Origin: Pseudobdellovibrionaceae bacterium
GTDB taxonomy: Bacteria > Bdellovibrionota > Bdellovibrionia > Bdellovibrionales > JAMPXM01
NCBI GenBank assembly: GCA_022843085.1
Contig: JALHOI010000101.1
Span: 1-8,902, forward strand
Length of the DNA: 8,902 nucleotides
Reading direction: 5' to 3'
Part shown: positions 1 through 6,084 of the stretch, one piece after another
Position numbering within the stretch: position 1 is the stretch's first letter
Layout: each line of letters begins with the position of its first letter
Made by a program: the position numbers and the translations under genes
Notes under the pieces: generated by a model
What the model saw: the letters and a program-made list of their open reading frames with translations, nothing else
Told to the model about the DNA's origin: nothing
Databases searched by the model: none

Positions 1-1120
1 AGACTGGACCACTCAAAAGTAGCTCTCCGATTTCTTCGGGTCCGACGTCTTGCCCGCTCTCATCAACGACACGAGTTTCGACATAGAAGTTGGCAAAGCC
101 GATAGAGCCGATTTTTCGAAGCGCGTCTTCTTCGTTCAATGAAAAGACGCCCGGGCCAAACTCGGTCATGCCAAACCCTTGCCGAATTGGAATACCTTTC
201 TTCTGCCACGTTCGAATGAGATCGATCGCCATCGGTTCACCGCCGACGATTGCATAGCGAATCTTTGAAAGATCCGTAGTTTTGAATCGAGGGGAACGCG
301 ACATGATTTCCATCGTTGTCGGAACGCCGAACAAGATCGTAGCCCCCTCACTTTCGCTAAGTTCAAGAATTCGATCAGCGTCAAATTTTCGAATCAAAAC
401 TGTCTTTGCGCCGCGGTGAACGAATGGCGTAAGAAGCACGTTCCAACCGGCGGTGTGGAAGAACGGCAAAAAACTAACGAAAATGTCGTTCTGCGAAACG
501 TTAAGACGAAGCGTTGTATTCAGCGAATTCCAATGAAGCATTTTGGGCGTGATGATCGCACCCTTCGGTGCTCCGGTGGTGCCTGACGTGTAGAGAATCA
601 TGCACGCCTCGTCCGGTCCGATCAAAAGCTCTGTCGCCGCAACTCGAGGCCGAACTTCAATGCTCGAACCAATATCGTTGTGATGACGGCGAACCACGCT
701 TTGAAAGTCTTCAAACGACGAAACAATCACAGACTGCTCGAGGTTTGCCGTAGTCGAAGCAAGTGTAGCGGTAAAGGAGCTTTGCGCGAGAACAAGCCGC
801 GCACCGCTGTCGTTCAAAATGTGCGAGATCTCGCGAGCAGTCAGTCTGAAGTTGACGGGGACGAAGATCGACCCAATGCGCAAGCTTGCGAAAAAAAGTA
901 CGACAGCTTCAAGTTCGTTCGTTGCAAGCATGGCGATGCGGTCACCGCGCTTAACATTGAATTTCGAGACGAGCTCGTCAGCCGTTCGAACGCTGAGGTG
1001 ATACAGTTCGAAGTAGGTGTAGGTGGTGCCGAGATCGCCATCTTTAAAAGCGACAGAAGCTGGCGAGAGTCGAGCCCACTGCTTTAGCCAGTCAAAATCA
1101 CCCAGCTCGTTACGAATCAT
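1..1120 (-). CDS. AMP-forming acyl-CoA ligase (ANL superfamily), C-terminus cut by window edge
   Basis: The 373 visible residues cover most of the large N-terminal domain of an acyl-CoA synthetase, which activates a carboxylic acid to an acyl-adenylate and transfers it to CoA. Visible motifs are the phosphate-binding loop YTSGTTGAPKG (residues 177-187), the LPFFHTAGW segment (217-225) and the adenine-binding QGFGMTEFGP segment (314-323). The reading ends at GELLLSGP, so the small C-terminal domain with its catalytic Lys, perhaps 120-150 residues, lies outside the window. The start at 1120 overlaps the end of the upstream condensing-enzyme gene by 11 bases in another frame, which suggests translational coupling; no strong ribosome binding site is seen and no nearby in-frame ATG lies further upstream. 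The N-terminus (DWLKQWARLSP) resembles the MenE/fatty-acid ligase branch. The substrate cannot be read from the sequence; a fatty acid feeding the neighbouring enzymes is an inference. Confidence 0.93.
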   Translation of the reverse strand, partial: MIRNELGDFDWLKQWARLSPASVAFKDGDLGTTYTYFELYHLSVRTADELVSKFNVKRGDRIAMLATNELEAVVLFFASLRIGSIFVPVNFRLTAREISHILNDSGARLVLAQSSFTATLASTTANLEQSVIVSSFEDFQSVVRRHHNDIGSSIEVRPRVAATELLIGPDEACMILYTSGTTGAPKGAIITPKMLHWNSLNTTLRLNVSQNDIFVSFLPFFHTAGWNVLLTPFVHRGAKTVLIRKFDADRILELSESEGATILFGVPTTMEIMSRSPRFKTTDLSKIRYAIVGGEPMAIDLIRTWQKKGIPIRQGFGMTEFGPGVFSLNEEDALRKIGSIGFANFYVETRVVDESGQDVGPEEIGELLLSGPV

Positions 1121-2147
1121 AGCCCCATCTAATCGCCATCGCGGCCATCGACATACCACCGCCCGAGCCGAGGACCATCAGCAGGTCGCCTTTCTTAAGC
1201 TTATGAGCGCGGTCTGCATCGGCCAGAGCCATCGGGATGCAAGCCCCGCCTGTGTAGCCAAATCTATCCATGACATTGTGGGCTTTTTCGATCGGCACAC
1301 CAAGTTTTGCCATCGTCTCTTGAATCGAGCCGATATTGATTTGTGTGAAGAAAAAATGATCGACGTCGTCGACTCGGCACCCAATACGATCGAGAATCGC
1401 ATTTGTCAGTTCGGGCCAAACTCGGCCGTTGGTTTCGGGTGGTATTCGCTTCGTGAACTGCAGCAGGTGCATTTTTTTTGCTAAAGTCTCATCGCTGATT
1501 GGATGCTTCGTTCCGCCCGCGTAGATGCCCATGTAGTCGTGATATTGGCCGTCGGTCGCAAGTTGCGAAGCCAGAATGCCGTAAGGTTCCCCATTTGACG
1601 TGATCTCACTGGTTCGCTGGATAATCGCTGCACCCGCGCCGTCGGCGAAGACCGAGGTCACTTTGTGATCGCTCCAATCAAAATACTTCGACATGCCGTA
1701 AGCACCGACGACAAGTATTGTGCGATATCGTTCGTCGGCCACAATAAATTTTGATGCGACATCCGTGGCCGTCACAAAGCCCGCACACGCCGTATTGAGG
1801 TCGAATGTTCCGGCGCGCGTTGCTTGAAGTTTGTGTTGAACAACCGCCGCCGTCGACGGTGAAACATAATCAGGTGTATCTGTTGCTATGACAATCAGAT
1901 CGAGGTCGCGCGCCGAAACTTTGGCGGCCTTCATCGCGTCAAGAGCAGCCGGCACCACGAGATCCGACGTCGCTTGGTGCTCGGCCATGAAGTGACGTCG
2001 ATGAATGTTTCGTTGCTGAACTAGAAACGTCGACATGTCTCGGCCATATTTTTCGTCAAAAAAGCCATTTTCGACGACACGTTCGGGAACATAAAGTCCA
2101 AGCCCCGTGATAGTCGCACGAGACGAATTCAAAGAAGCTACTGTCAT
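1110..2147 (-). CDS. KAS III (FabH)-like condensing enzyme with altered catalytic triad
   Basis: A 345-residue thiolase-fold protein of about the usual FabH-family length. The nucleophile is visible as Cys121 in NTACAGF, and the C-terminal half has the typical GSGGG turn (328-332). FabH enzymes use Cys-His-Asn. Here the segment equivalent to HQAN reads TQIN (268-271) and the segment equivalent to GNTSAAS reads GYTGGAC (297-303), so the catalytic His and Asn appear to be Thr268 and Tyr298. From memory, a subset of KAS III-like proteins carries similar residues, so this may be a subfamily trait rather than damage; the frame is intact. Ordinary decarboxylative chain elongation seems unlikely; acyl transfer or another Cys-based reaction is possible. 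The start at 2147 has an AAGGCG-like ribosome binding site and lies 10 bases after the hydrolase stop. The gene end overlaps the ligase start. Confidence 0.9.
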   Translation of the reverse strand: MTVASLNSSRATITGLGLYVPERVVENGFFDEKYGRDMSTFLVQQRNIHRRHFMAEHQATSDLVVPAALDAMKAAKVSARDLDLIVIATDTPDYVSPSTAAVVQHKLQATRAGTFDLNTACAGFVTATDVASKFIVADERYRTILVVGAYGMSKYFDWSDHKVTSVFADGAGAAIIQRTSEITSNGEPYGILASQLATDGQYHDYMGIYAGGTKHPISDETLAKKMHLLQFTKRIPPETNGRVWPELTNAILDRIGCRVDDVDHFFFTQINIGSIQETMAKLGVPIEKAHNVMDRFGYTGGACIPMALADADRAHKLKKGDLLMVLGSGGGMSMAAMAIRWGYDS

Positions 2148-2157
2148 AAATTTCGCC

Positions 2158-2961
2158 TTATCGATCGAACAAAAACGAGATCATTTTTGAAACAAAAAGC
2201 TGAGGGTTTTCGACGTTGGTTGAATGTCCTTGGCCAGAAAGAACCTCGAACTTTGCGTTCGGTAACCCGGCGGCAAGCGCGCGCGAAGTCTCGACTGGAA
2301 TGATCGGATCGAGTTCGCCGTGCAGAACTAAAATTTTTTGTTTTATTTTTGCGAGATCGGCCGAGATGTTCGTGATATGCAGCATTTTCGGAACGCCATG
2401 CCAGTTAATTTTTGCCGCAGAGAAAGTGTCGTCGACGATTCTTTGAAAGAGCGGATTCTTCATGTCATTTCCGTGAATCGTTCCGTTCATGACCATTTCA
2501 GTGACTTCTCGCGATTCGCTCATCTGTGTGAAGGCGGCGTACATTTCAGGACCAAATTGAATTCCGGTGGCGCCGACCGAATCAAGAAGCACGGCGCGAT
2601 CGAAAAGTGTCGGCGCTTTCAGCATCGCGCACAAGGCGATCAGACCTCCTGTTGAGTGGCCCACCAAGCATGCTTTTTTGATGCCCATTTTTTCACATAG
2701 CGAAATGTAGTCGTCGGCAAGCGCTGACGGATGAAGCTCGTCTTCGGTTTTGGGCGCGTCCGACTTTCCGTAACCTCGCCACTCGGCTGCGATGAAGCGA
2801 CCTTCAAGCCCGGGCTTGGCGGTTTTTTTGACTTCTGCGAGAGTTGGCTCCCACCACGTGTTCGACGCCAAGTTTCCGTGAAGAAAAATCGTGTCGAGCG
2901 GTAGAACGCCCAACGTCACGTCGACGTTCATTCCGAAATCTTTCAGTTCCACACGCGCCAT
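2158..2961 (-). CDS. Cytosolic alpha/beta hydrolase with Ser-Asp-His triad
   Basis: A 267-residue single-domain alpha/beta hydrolase without signal peptide or membrane segment. The oxyanion-loop motif is HGN (28-30). The nucleophile elbow GHSTGG (101-106) gives Ser103, followed by the likely acid Asp218 in HGELDP and the base His246 in GQGHS. The predicted role is hydrolysis of an ester, thioester or similar acyl bond. Its position between a secreted hydrolase and a KAS III-like gene suggests that it releases or trims an acyl product, but the substrate is unknown. The Ser nucleophile separates it from OleB and haloalkane dehalogenases, which use Asp. The start is supported by an AAGGAG ribosome binding site seven bases upstream of the ATG. 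It lies 26 bases after the preceding gene and 10 bases before the next, consistent with one transcript. Confidence 0.93.
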   Translation of the reverse strand: MARVELKDFGMNVDVTLGVLPLDTIFLHGNLASNTWWEPTLAEVKKTAKPGLEGRFIAAEWRGYGKSDAPKTEDELHPSALADDYISLCEKMGIKKACLVGHSTGGLIALCAMLKAPTLFDRAVLLDSVGATGIQFGPEMYAAFTQMSESREVTEMVMNGTIHGNDMKNPLFQRIVDDTFSAAKINWHGVPKMLHITNISADLAKIKQKILVLHGELDPIIPVETSRALAAGLPNAKFEVLSGQGHSTNVENPQLFVSKMISFLFDR

Positions 2962-2987
2962 AATCGGACTCCTTATGAGAATGAGGG

Positions 2988-4094
2988 CTACTTAATTTCG
3001 ATTTTTTCGCCGTCGGCGATAAAGCCGCCCTCGTAAACTCCACCGCGCCACGTGTTGCCGTTTTGAAGACGCTTGTCTCCGTTGATGATCAGCTTCACCC
3101 ACTCGGCAGAAATGCTCGGCATGGCTTCTGGTATTTTGTGTTCGGAGTGATCGAGAATCATACGGCTTGCGCGAACGTCGAGAGGAAGTGAATCCCAAAA
3201 AGCCTGCGGGACGTCGGGGGTGATGTATTGATCTTTACCCGCGTCGATCTGGTGCAACGTACCTTTCGGCAGCTGATTGACGAAATCCGAGGCGCGAAAG
3301 TCCGTCGCGCCGTCGGCGAGCTGAAAGATCGATTCAAGTTTGTAGGGATGTTCGAGAGCAACCCGTTCGCTGATCCAGTAGGTCGTAAAAACCGACTGAC
3401 GAAGAAAATACGAGTACAGCTGGCGATCGGTTGCGGGGTTGAAAGGAAAGGCGGCTCGGGTCAAAGCGATCTGGGTTTTAATTTGATCGACCTGCCCTTT
3501 GAGGGGGCCCGTGTACGCGGCTTCAGGTATCACGGTTGCAATTTTGTGTGGGAACGTAGCTGCGAATTCGATCGCCATGCCGCCGCCGTACGACAAACCC
3601 AAAACGTGGACTTTTTGAGTGATACCCAGTGCGATCAGCAGCCTGTTGAGGTCGGCGACTTGTTCGGTGATTGTGACGGCTCGGGTTGGTGGGCCGTATT
3701 TTTTCATCGTTTCACCCATTCCGATTGGGTCGTAACGAAGAATTCCAAGGCCCTCGCCTTTGAGTTCGCGAACGAAGCGGTCCCACAGGCCGACCCGGTA
3801 AGTGAGGCCATTGAGCAAAACGATGATTGGTTTGCCGGGCGCAGGTTGTAAATAGTCGACCCAAAGTTCGCGGTTGTTCGCGATTTCTACGAATGACTCC
3901 ATCCGGTTTTGTTTTGTTTTGGCGTCGACAGTGAAGCGGGCTTTGAGGTCGCGCTTACTTTTACCGCTTGAATCGGCACCGTTATCAAAAGAACCGGTCT
4001 TGAAAATTTCCTGACACTGGTTGGCCGCTTCAGCTGGCGCCGTCGAGGCGAGAAACAAACCCAACGCAAGAATTCCAACTCGTACCTTACACAT
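2988..4094 (-). CDS. Secreted or periplasmic alpha/beta hydrolase
   Basis: A 368-residue protein if translation starts at 4094. A longer frame opens at 4151, but the ATG at 4094 is preceded by a strong GGAGGGG ribosome binding site and immediately gives a signal peptide: MCKVR, a hydrophobic core GILALGLFLAS, then an AEA-type cleavage site around residue 23-24. The mature part has the alpha/beta hydrolase fold: LNGLT in the oxyanion region (about residues 94-98), nucleophile elbow GLSYGGG (Ser168), likely acid Asp288 in AGKDQY and base His319 in SEHKIP. A lipoprotein is unlikely because there is no lipobox Cys at the cleavage site. It is the only gene of this operon predicted to act outside the cytoplasm, so it could process an exported product or an incoming lipid; this is inference. 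The substrate is unknown. Confidence 0.88.
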   Translation of the reverse strand: MCKVRVGILALGLFLASTAPAEAANQCQEIFKTGSFDNGADSSGKSKRDLKARFTVDAKTKQNRMESFVEIANNRELWVDYLQPAPGKPIIVLLNGLTYRVGLWDRFVRELKGEGLGILRYDPIGMGETMKKYGPPTRAVTITEQVADLNRLLIALGITQKVHVLGLSYGGGMAIEFAATFPHKIATVIPEAAYTGPLKGQVDQIKTQIALTRAAFPFNPATDRQLYSYFLRQSVFTTYWISERVALEHPYKLESIFQLADGATDFRASDFVNQLPKGTLHQIDAGKDQYITPDVPQAFWDSLPLDVRASRMILDHSEHKIPEAMPSISAEWVKLIINGDKRLQNGNTWRGGVYEGGFIADGEKIEIK

Positions 4095-4100
4095 AACCGA

Positions 4101-4110
4101 ATCCCCCTCC
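4101..4110 (-). promoter_or_regulatory. Ribosome binding site that decides the start of the secreted hydrolase
   Basis: On the minus strand this reads GGAGGGGGAT, with the GGAGGGG core nine bases before the ATG at 4092-4094. It favours that start over the upstream in-frame ATGs at 4112 and 4151. The chosen start also places the signal peptide right at the N-terminus. Confidence 0.75.
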
Positions 4111-4186
4111 ATGAAGCCCACTGATTCGTTCGACTCGCCCCTCGCGACCAAACTTTGACTGACAGCTCAAATACTAAAATCTTAAA

Positions 4187-4942
4187 CTAAACGACGAGAC
4201 CGCCATCCACCGAAAGCACTGTTCCGCTTATGTAGGACGCTTCGTCTGACGCTAAAAACAGGCAAGCGTTCGCGATGTCGGCAGGTTTGCCAAATCGCCC
4301 GGCTGGAACCTTGTCTTCGATGCCTTTACGAGCCTCGGCGGGCATCGCTTCAACCATCGGAGTCATCGTGAACCCCGGAGCAATGGCGTTGGCGGTAAAG
4401 CCCTTCCTTGAAAGTTCGCGAGACCACGTCTTTGTCATTCCGATGACCCCCGCTTTTGCGGCGACGTAGTTTGTTTGACCGAAGTTTCCATAGAGTGCGA
4501 CGACGGACGCTATAGAGATGATCCGCTTGCTGGGTGTGTCTGCGAATTTCGGGAGCAGCGCTTTGGTGCAGTTGAAGACGCCGCCCAGGTTGGTATCGAT
4601 GACCGCTTCGAAATCTTCGACGGTCATCTTTCCGAAAGATTTGTCGCGCGTGATACCAGCGTTGTTGACCAGAATATCAAGTGCGAATGGAAGAGAGTTA
4701 GCGGCGGCTTCGACCGATGAAAATTTCGAGACATCAACTTGCTGAAAGTGAAGGCGATCGCCAAATGCCGCGAGCTCGGCCCGCGCTACTTCGATCGACT
4801 CGAGCGAAAACTCCCAAACTGAGACCTTCGCGCCCGCATCTAGAAACTGCCGTGTGATCTGTAAACCGATGCCCCGCGCGCCTCCGGTGACGACCACGCT
4901 CTTATTTTGAAAATTGAATTTGATATTTGATTTTGTCGACAT
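4187..4942 (-). CDS. Short-chain dehydrogenase/reductase, FabG/PhaB-like
   Basis: A 251-residue classical SDR, close to the family's usual 245-255. The cofactor-binding Gly motif is TGGARGIG (19-26) and NNAG follows at 93-96. The catalytic set is Asn118, Ser146, Tyr159 and Lys163 (YVAAK). The protein ends in SVDGGLVV, as FabG-type enzymes do. The expected reaction is reduction of a 3-oxoacyl thioester to the 3-hydroxyacyl form, or the reverse. Glu44 at the end of the second beta strand (VSVWEFS) sits where NAD-dependent SDRs have an acidic residue, so NAD(H) may be preferred over NADP(H); this is inference. It is the first gene of the leftward operon, 92 bases upstream of the secreted hydrolase. 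Only a weak ribosome binding site (GGCTGAG) precedes the ATG. A housekeeping fabG is less likely because no other core fatty-acid genes surround it. Confidence 0.93.
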   Translation of the reverse strand: MSTKSNIKFNFQNKSVVVTGGARGIGLQITRQFLDAGAKVSVWEFSLESIEVARAELAAFGDRLHFQQVDVSKFSSVEAAANSLPFALDILVNNAGITRDKSFGKMTVEDFEAVIDTNLGGVFNCTKALLPKFADTPSKRIISIASVVALYGNFGQTNYVAAKAGVIGMTKTWSRELSRKGFTANAIAPGFTMTPMVEAMPAEARKGIEDKVPAGRFGKPADIANACLFLASDEASYISGTVLSVDGGLVV

Positions 4943-5051
4943 CTCAGCCCGGTCTATTGGTCGGGTTAAGAATCAGTCAACGCCAAAAGAGCTTTCACTC
5001 AGACATTGGAAATGCCTAGCGTCATGAGTTGCATCGCATTAAGTATTTGGA

Positions 5052-5080
5052 ATCATAGGGATTTAGAGCTCACGAGTAGA
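5052..5080 (-). promoter_or_regulatory. Possible promoter of the leftward acyl-metabolism operon
   Basis: On the minus strand the hexamer TATGAT (5057 to 5052) is five of six to the sigma-70 -10 consensus. With a 17-base spacer the -35 position would read TCTACT (5080 to 5075), a poor match lying inside the 18-base inverted repeat. A weak -35 overlapped by an operator-like site suggests activator dependence. It would give a 5' leader of about 100 bases before the SDR start. This rests on pattern matching only. Confidence 0.35.
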
Positions 5081-5093
5081 GCAAATGCTCTAC
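5076..5093. promoter_or_regulatory. Operator-like inverted repeat GTAGAGCA-AA-TGCTCTAC
   Basis: Two perfect 8-base arms are separated by AA. With the -10 box at 5052-5057 the repeat would be centred roughly 40 bases upstream of the leftward transcription start, the usual position of a class II activator site; a repressor that blocks the -35 is equally possible. The half-site TAGAGC also occurs at 5064-5069 and 5283-5288. No T-run follows on either strand, so it is not a terminator. The cognate regulator is not in the window. Confidence 0.45.
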
Positions 5094-5364
5094 ATGGACA
5101 GTCTTTTTTGAACCAATCTGCTTGTTTGTTGAGCACGAAAAAAACGGCGGTTCGAGTGTGTTTTATCAGGTTGGTATCGAGTCAAGATTTCTAAAATTCT
5201 GCAGATTGAGACACAAGCGCAATTCGAAAAACAATGGAAAATTTGAATAGGCTTGCGTCGCTCGAAGCGAAGTGAGAATTTGTAGAGCGTCGCAACAATT
5301 GTTTGATTTCGTTGCTGGGAATCGCGCTGATGACTCGCGTCCTTCCTATGGCAAACTACCTTTC

Positions 5365-5406
5365 GGAACTTGCCGCGGGGAAATTGCCACTGGGAACTTG
5401 CTTGGA
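5365..5406. repeat. Three tandem 14-base direct repeats upstream of the oxidase promoter
   Basis: Units start at 5365, 5379 and 5393 and begin GGAACTTGC, GGAAATTGC and GGAACTTGC. The first two units match at 11 of 14 positions. The same 14-base phase continues weakly into the promoter, with CTTGAAAC at 5425 and again at 5439. The array ends 19 bases before the candidate -35 box, a plausible position for a regulator that binds direct repeats. The function is unproven. Confidence 0.5.
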
Positions 5407-5425
5407 ATGTCGTGCTCCCATGCTC

Positions 5426-5454
5426 TTGAAACGATGAGCTTGAAACACTACGAT
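5426..5454 (+). promoter_or_regulatory. Candidate sigma-70-type promoter of the oxidase operon
   Basis: TTGAAA (5426-5431) is five of six to the -35 consensus. A 17-base spacer leads to TACGAT (5449-5454), four of six to the -10 consensus. Transcription would begin near 5461, about 16 bases before the cytochrome c start at 5477, leaving room for the GTGAGGA ribosome binding site. Confidence 0.4.
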
Positions 5455-5476
5455 TGTTTTTCACGAGTGAGGATCC

Positions 5477-6076
5477 ATGACTACTTCGGACAATAATTCA
5501 TCGGATAAAGGTCCCGTGCTCGACGCGAATCATCGCGAAGAAAGCCAGTCGGGTGTCAACCAGGGCGGGATGACGATGTTCATTCTGTCGATGGTTGTGA
5601 CCTTTGCGTCTTTCATCTACGTAAGCTTTTTCAGCGGGGGCATTGATCTCAAAGAAATCAAGCCTCTTGAGGAAGCGGCCGTCGAACAGAAAGTGGCCGA
5701 AGTGAAGGTGGACGTTTCTGGAATCACAGAACCGTGGCTACCGAACGACGATATGGTGAAGCACGGCGCAGCTGTCTACAAAACGAACTGTGCGATGTGC
5801 CACGGCAACGAAGGTAAGGGTGATGGGGTCGCCGGCGGGGCGTTGAAGCCGCCACCGAGAAATCTGATTGAAGGCAAGTGGAAGCAAGGCGGAAGCGAGC
5901 TGGGGCTGTTTGCAACGCTTCAAAATGGTGTTCCAGGAACTTCGATGCAGGGTTACAAAGATGCGTTGCCGGCGAAAGATCGATGGGCGCTTGTTCAGTT
6001 CATTCATTCGATTACGCAAGACAAAGTGAACGATTCAGAAGCGGACTTAAAAGCAAAGGCGCCGACGCTACAATAG
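5477..6076 (+). CDS. Membrane-anchored monoheme cytochrome c
   Basis: A 199-residue protein with a polar cytoplasmic N-terminus of about 32 residues, one membrane segment (about 33-53) and a periplasmic class I cytochrome c domain. Heme is attached at CAMCH (Cys105, Cys108, His109). The distal ligand is probably Met157 in GTSMQGY. The region after the heme site (GKGDG, then LKPPPRNL) and the end (DRWALVQFIHSI) resemble the ActE-type cytochrome of alternative complex III, a quinol:electron acceptor oxidoreductase often encoded beside caa3 oxidases. No other act genes are visible, since the upstream DNA is a non-coding gap. It probably delivers electrons to the oxidase encoded just downstream. 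The start has a GAGG ribosome binding site close to the ATG. The sco gene begins 8 bases after its stop. Confidence 0.9.
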   Translation: MTTSDNNSSDKGPVLDANHREESQSGVNQGGMTMFILSMVVTFASFIYVSFFSGGIDLKEIKPLEEAAVEQKVAEVKVDVSGITEPWLPNDDMVKHGAAVYKTNCAMCHGNEGKGDGVAGGALKPPPRNLIEGKWKQGGSELGLFATLQNGVPGTSMQGYKDALPAKDRWALVQFIHSITQDKVNDSEADLKAKAPTLQ

Positions 6077-6084
6077 GATTGAAG

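Larger units (their letters stand above)
4943..5476. other. Divergent intergenic region, no convincing gene
   Basis: This 534-base stretch separates the two divergent operons. The open frames in it on either strand show no recognisable domain, no good ribosome binding site and unlikely compositions, so I call no gene. It is more AT-rich than the flanking genes near 5040-5250. It holds an 18-base inverted repeat at 5076-5093, a possible leftward -10 box at 5052-5057, a 14-base periodic array at 5365-5406 and a candidate rightward promoter at 5426-5454. A short perfect 10-base palindrome AACAATTGTT lies at 5294-5303. There is no hairpin followed by a T-run, so no terminator is seen. Confidence 0.7.

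Noticed and set aside
3228..3851. 207-residue open frame antisense to the secreted hydrolase
   Set aside because: It lies fully inside a well-supported gene on the other strand, has no recognisable domain or good ribosome binding site, and has a shadow-like composition.
1..4942. Classical OleABCD hydrocarbon cluster
   Set aside because: The subtypes do not match: Ser hydrolases, a short FabG-like SDR, a thiolase-fold enzyme without the His/Asn pair, and a ligase that looks like ordinary acyl-CoA ligases. Only the similarity in enzyme classes is kept as a finding.
4952..4980. Leftward promoter with -35 TTGACT near the SDR start
   Set aside because: The -35 match is good, but no acceptable -10 box lies 16-18 bases downstream (ATAGAC or TAGACC).
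5006..5194. 62-residue open frame on the plus strand in the intergenic region
   Set aside because: Short, no domain, no ribosome binding site, and it crosses the 18-base inverted repeat.
5251..5270. Hairpin TCGCT-CGA-AGCGA as a terminator
   Set aside because: The stem is only five pairs and no T-run follows on either strand.
5392..5407. Sigma-54 promoter (TGGGAA-N5-TTGGAA)
   Set aside because: The spacing is right and both TGG and TTG are present, but the essential GC of the -12 element is GG and the -24 element is only half matched. The sigma-70-like pair at 5426-5454 fits better.
5090..5464. 124-residue open frame on the minus strand in the intergenic region
   Set aside because: No domain, no convincing ribosome binding site, Ser/Arg/Gln-rich with scattered Cys, and it runs through the candidate regulatory elements. 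A real small gene cannot be fully excluded.
5878..6084. Longer N-terminus for the Sco protein
   Set aside because: It would overlap the cytochrome c coding region by about 200 bases and hide the signal peptide. The ATG at 6085 has a suitable ribosome binding site and starts directly with the signal peptide.
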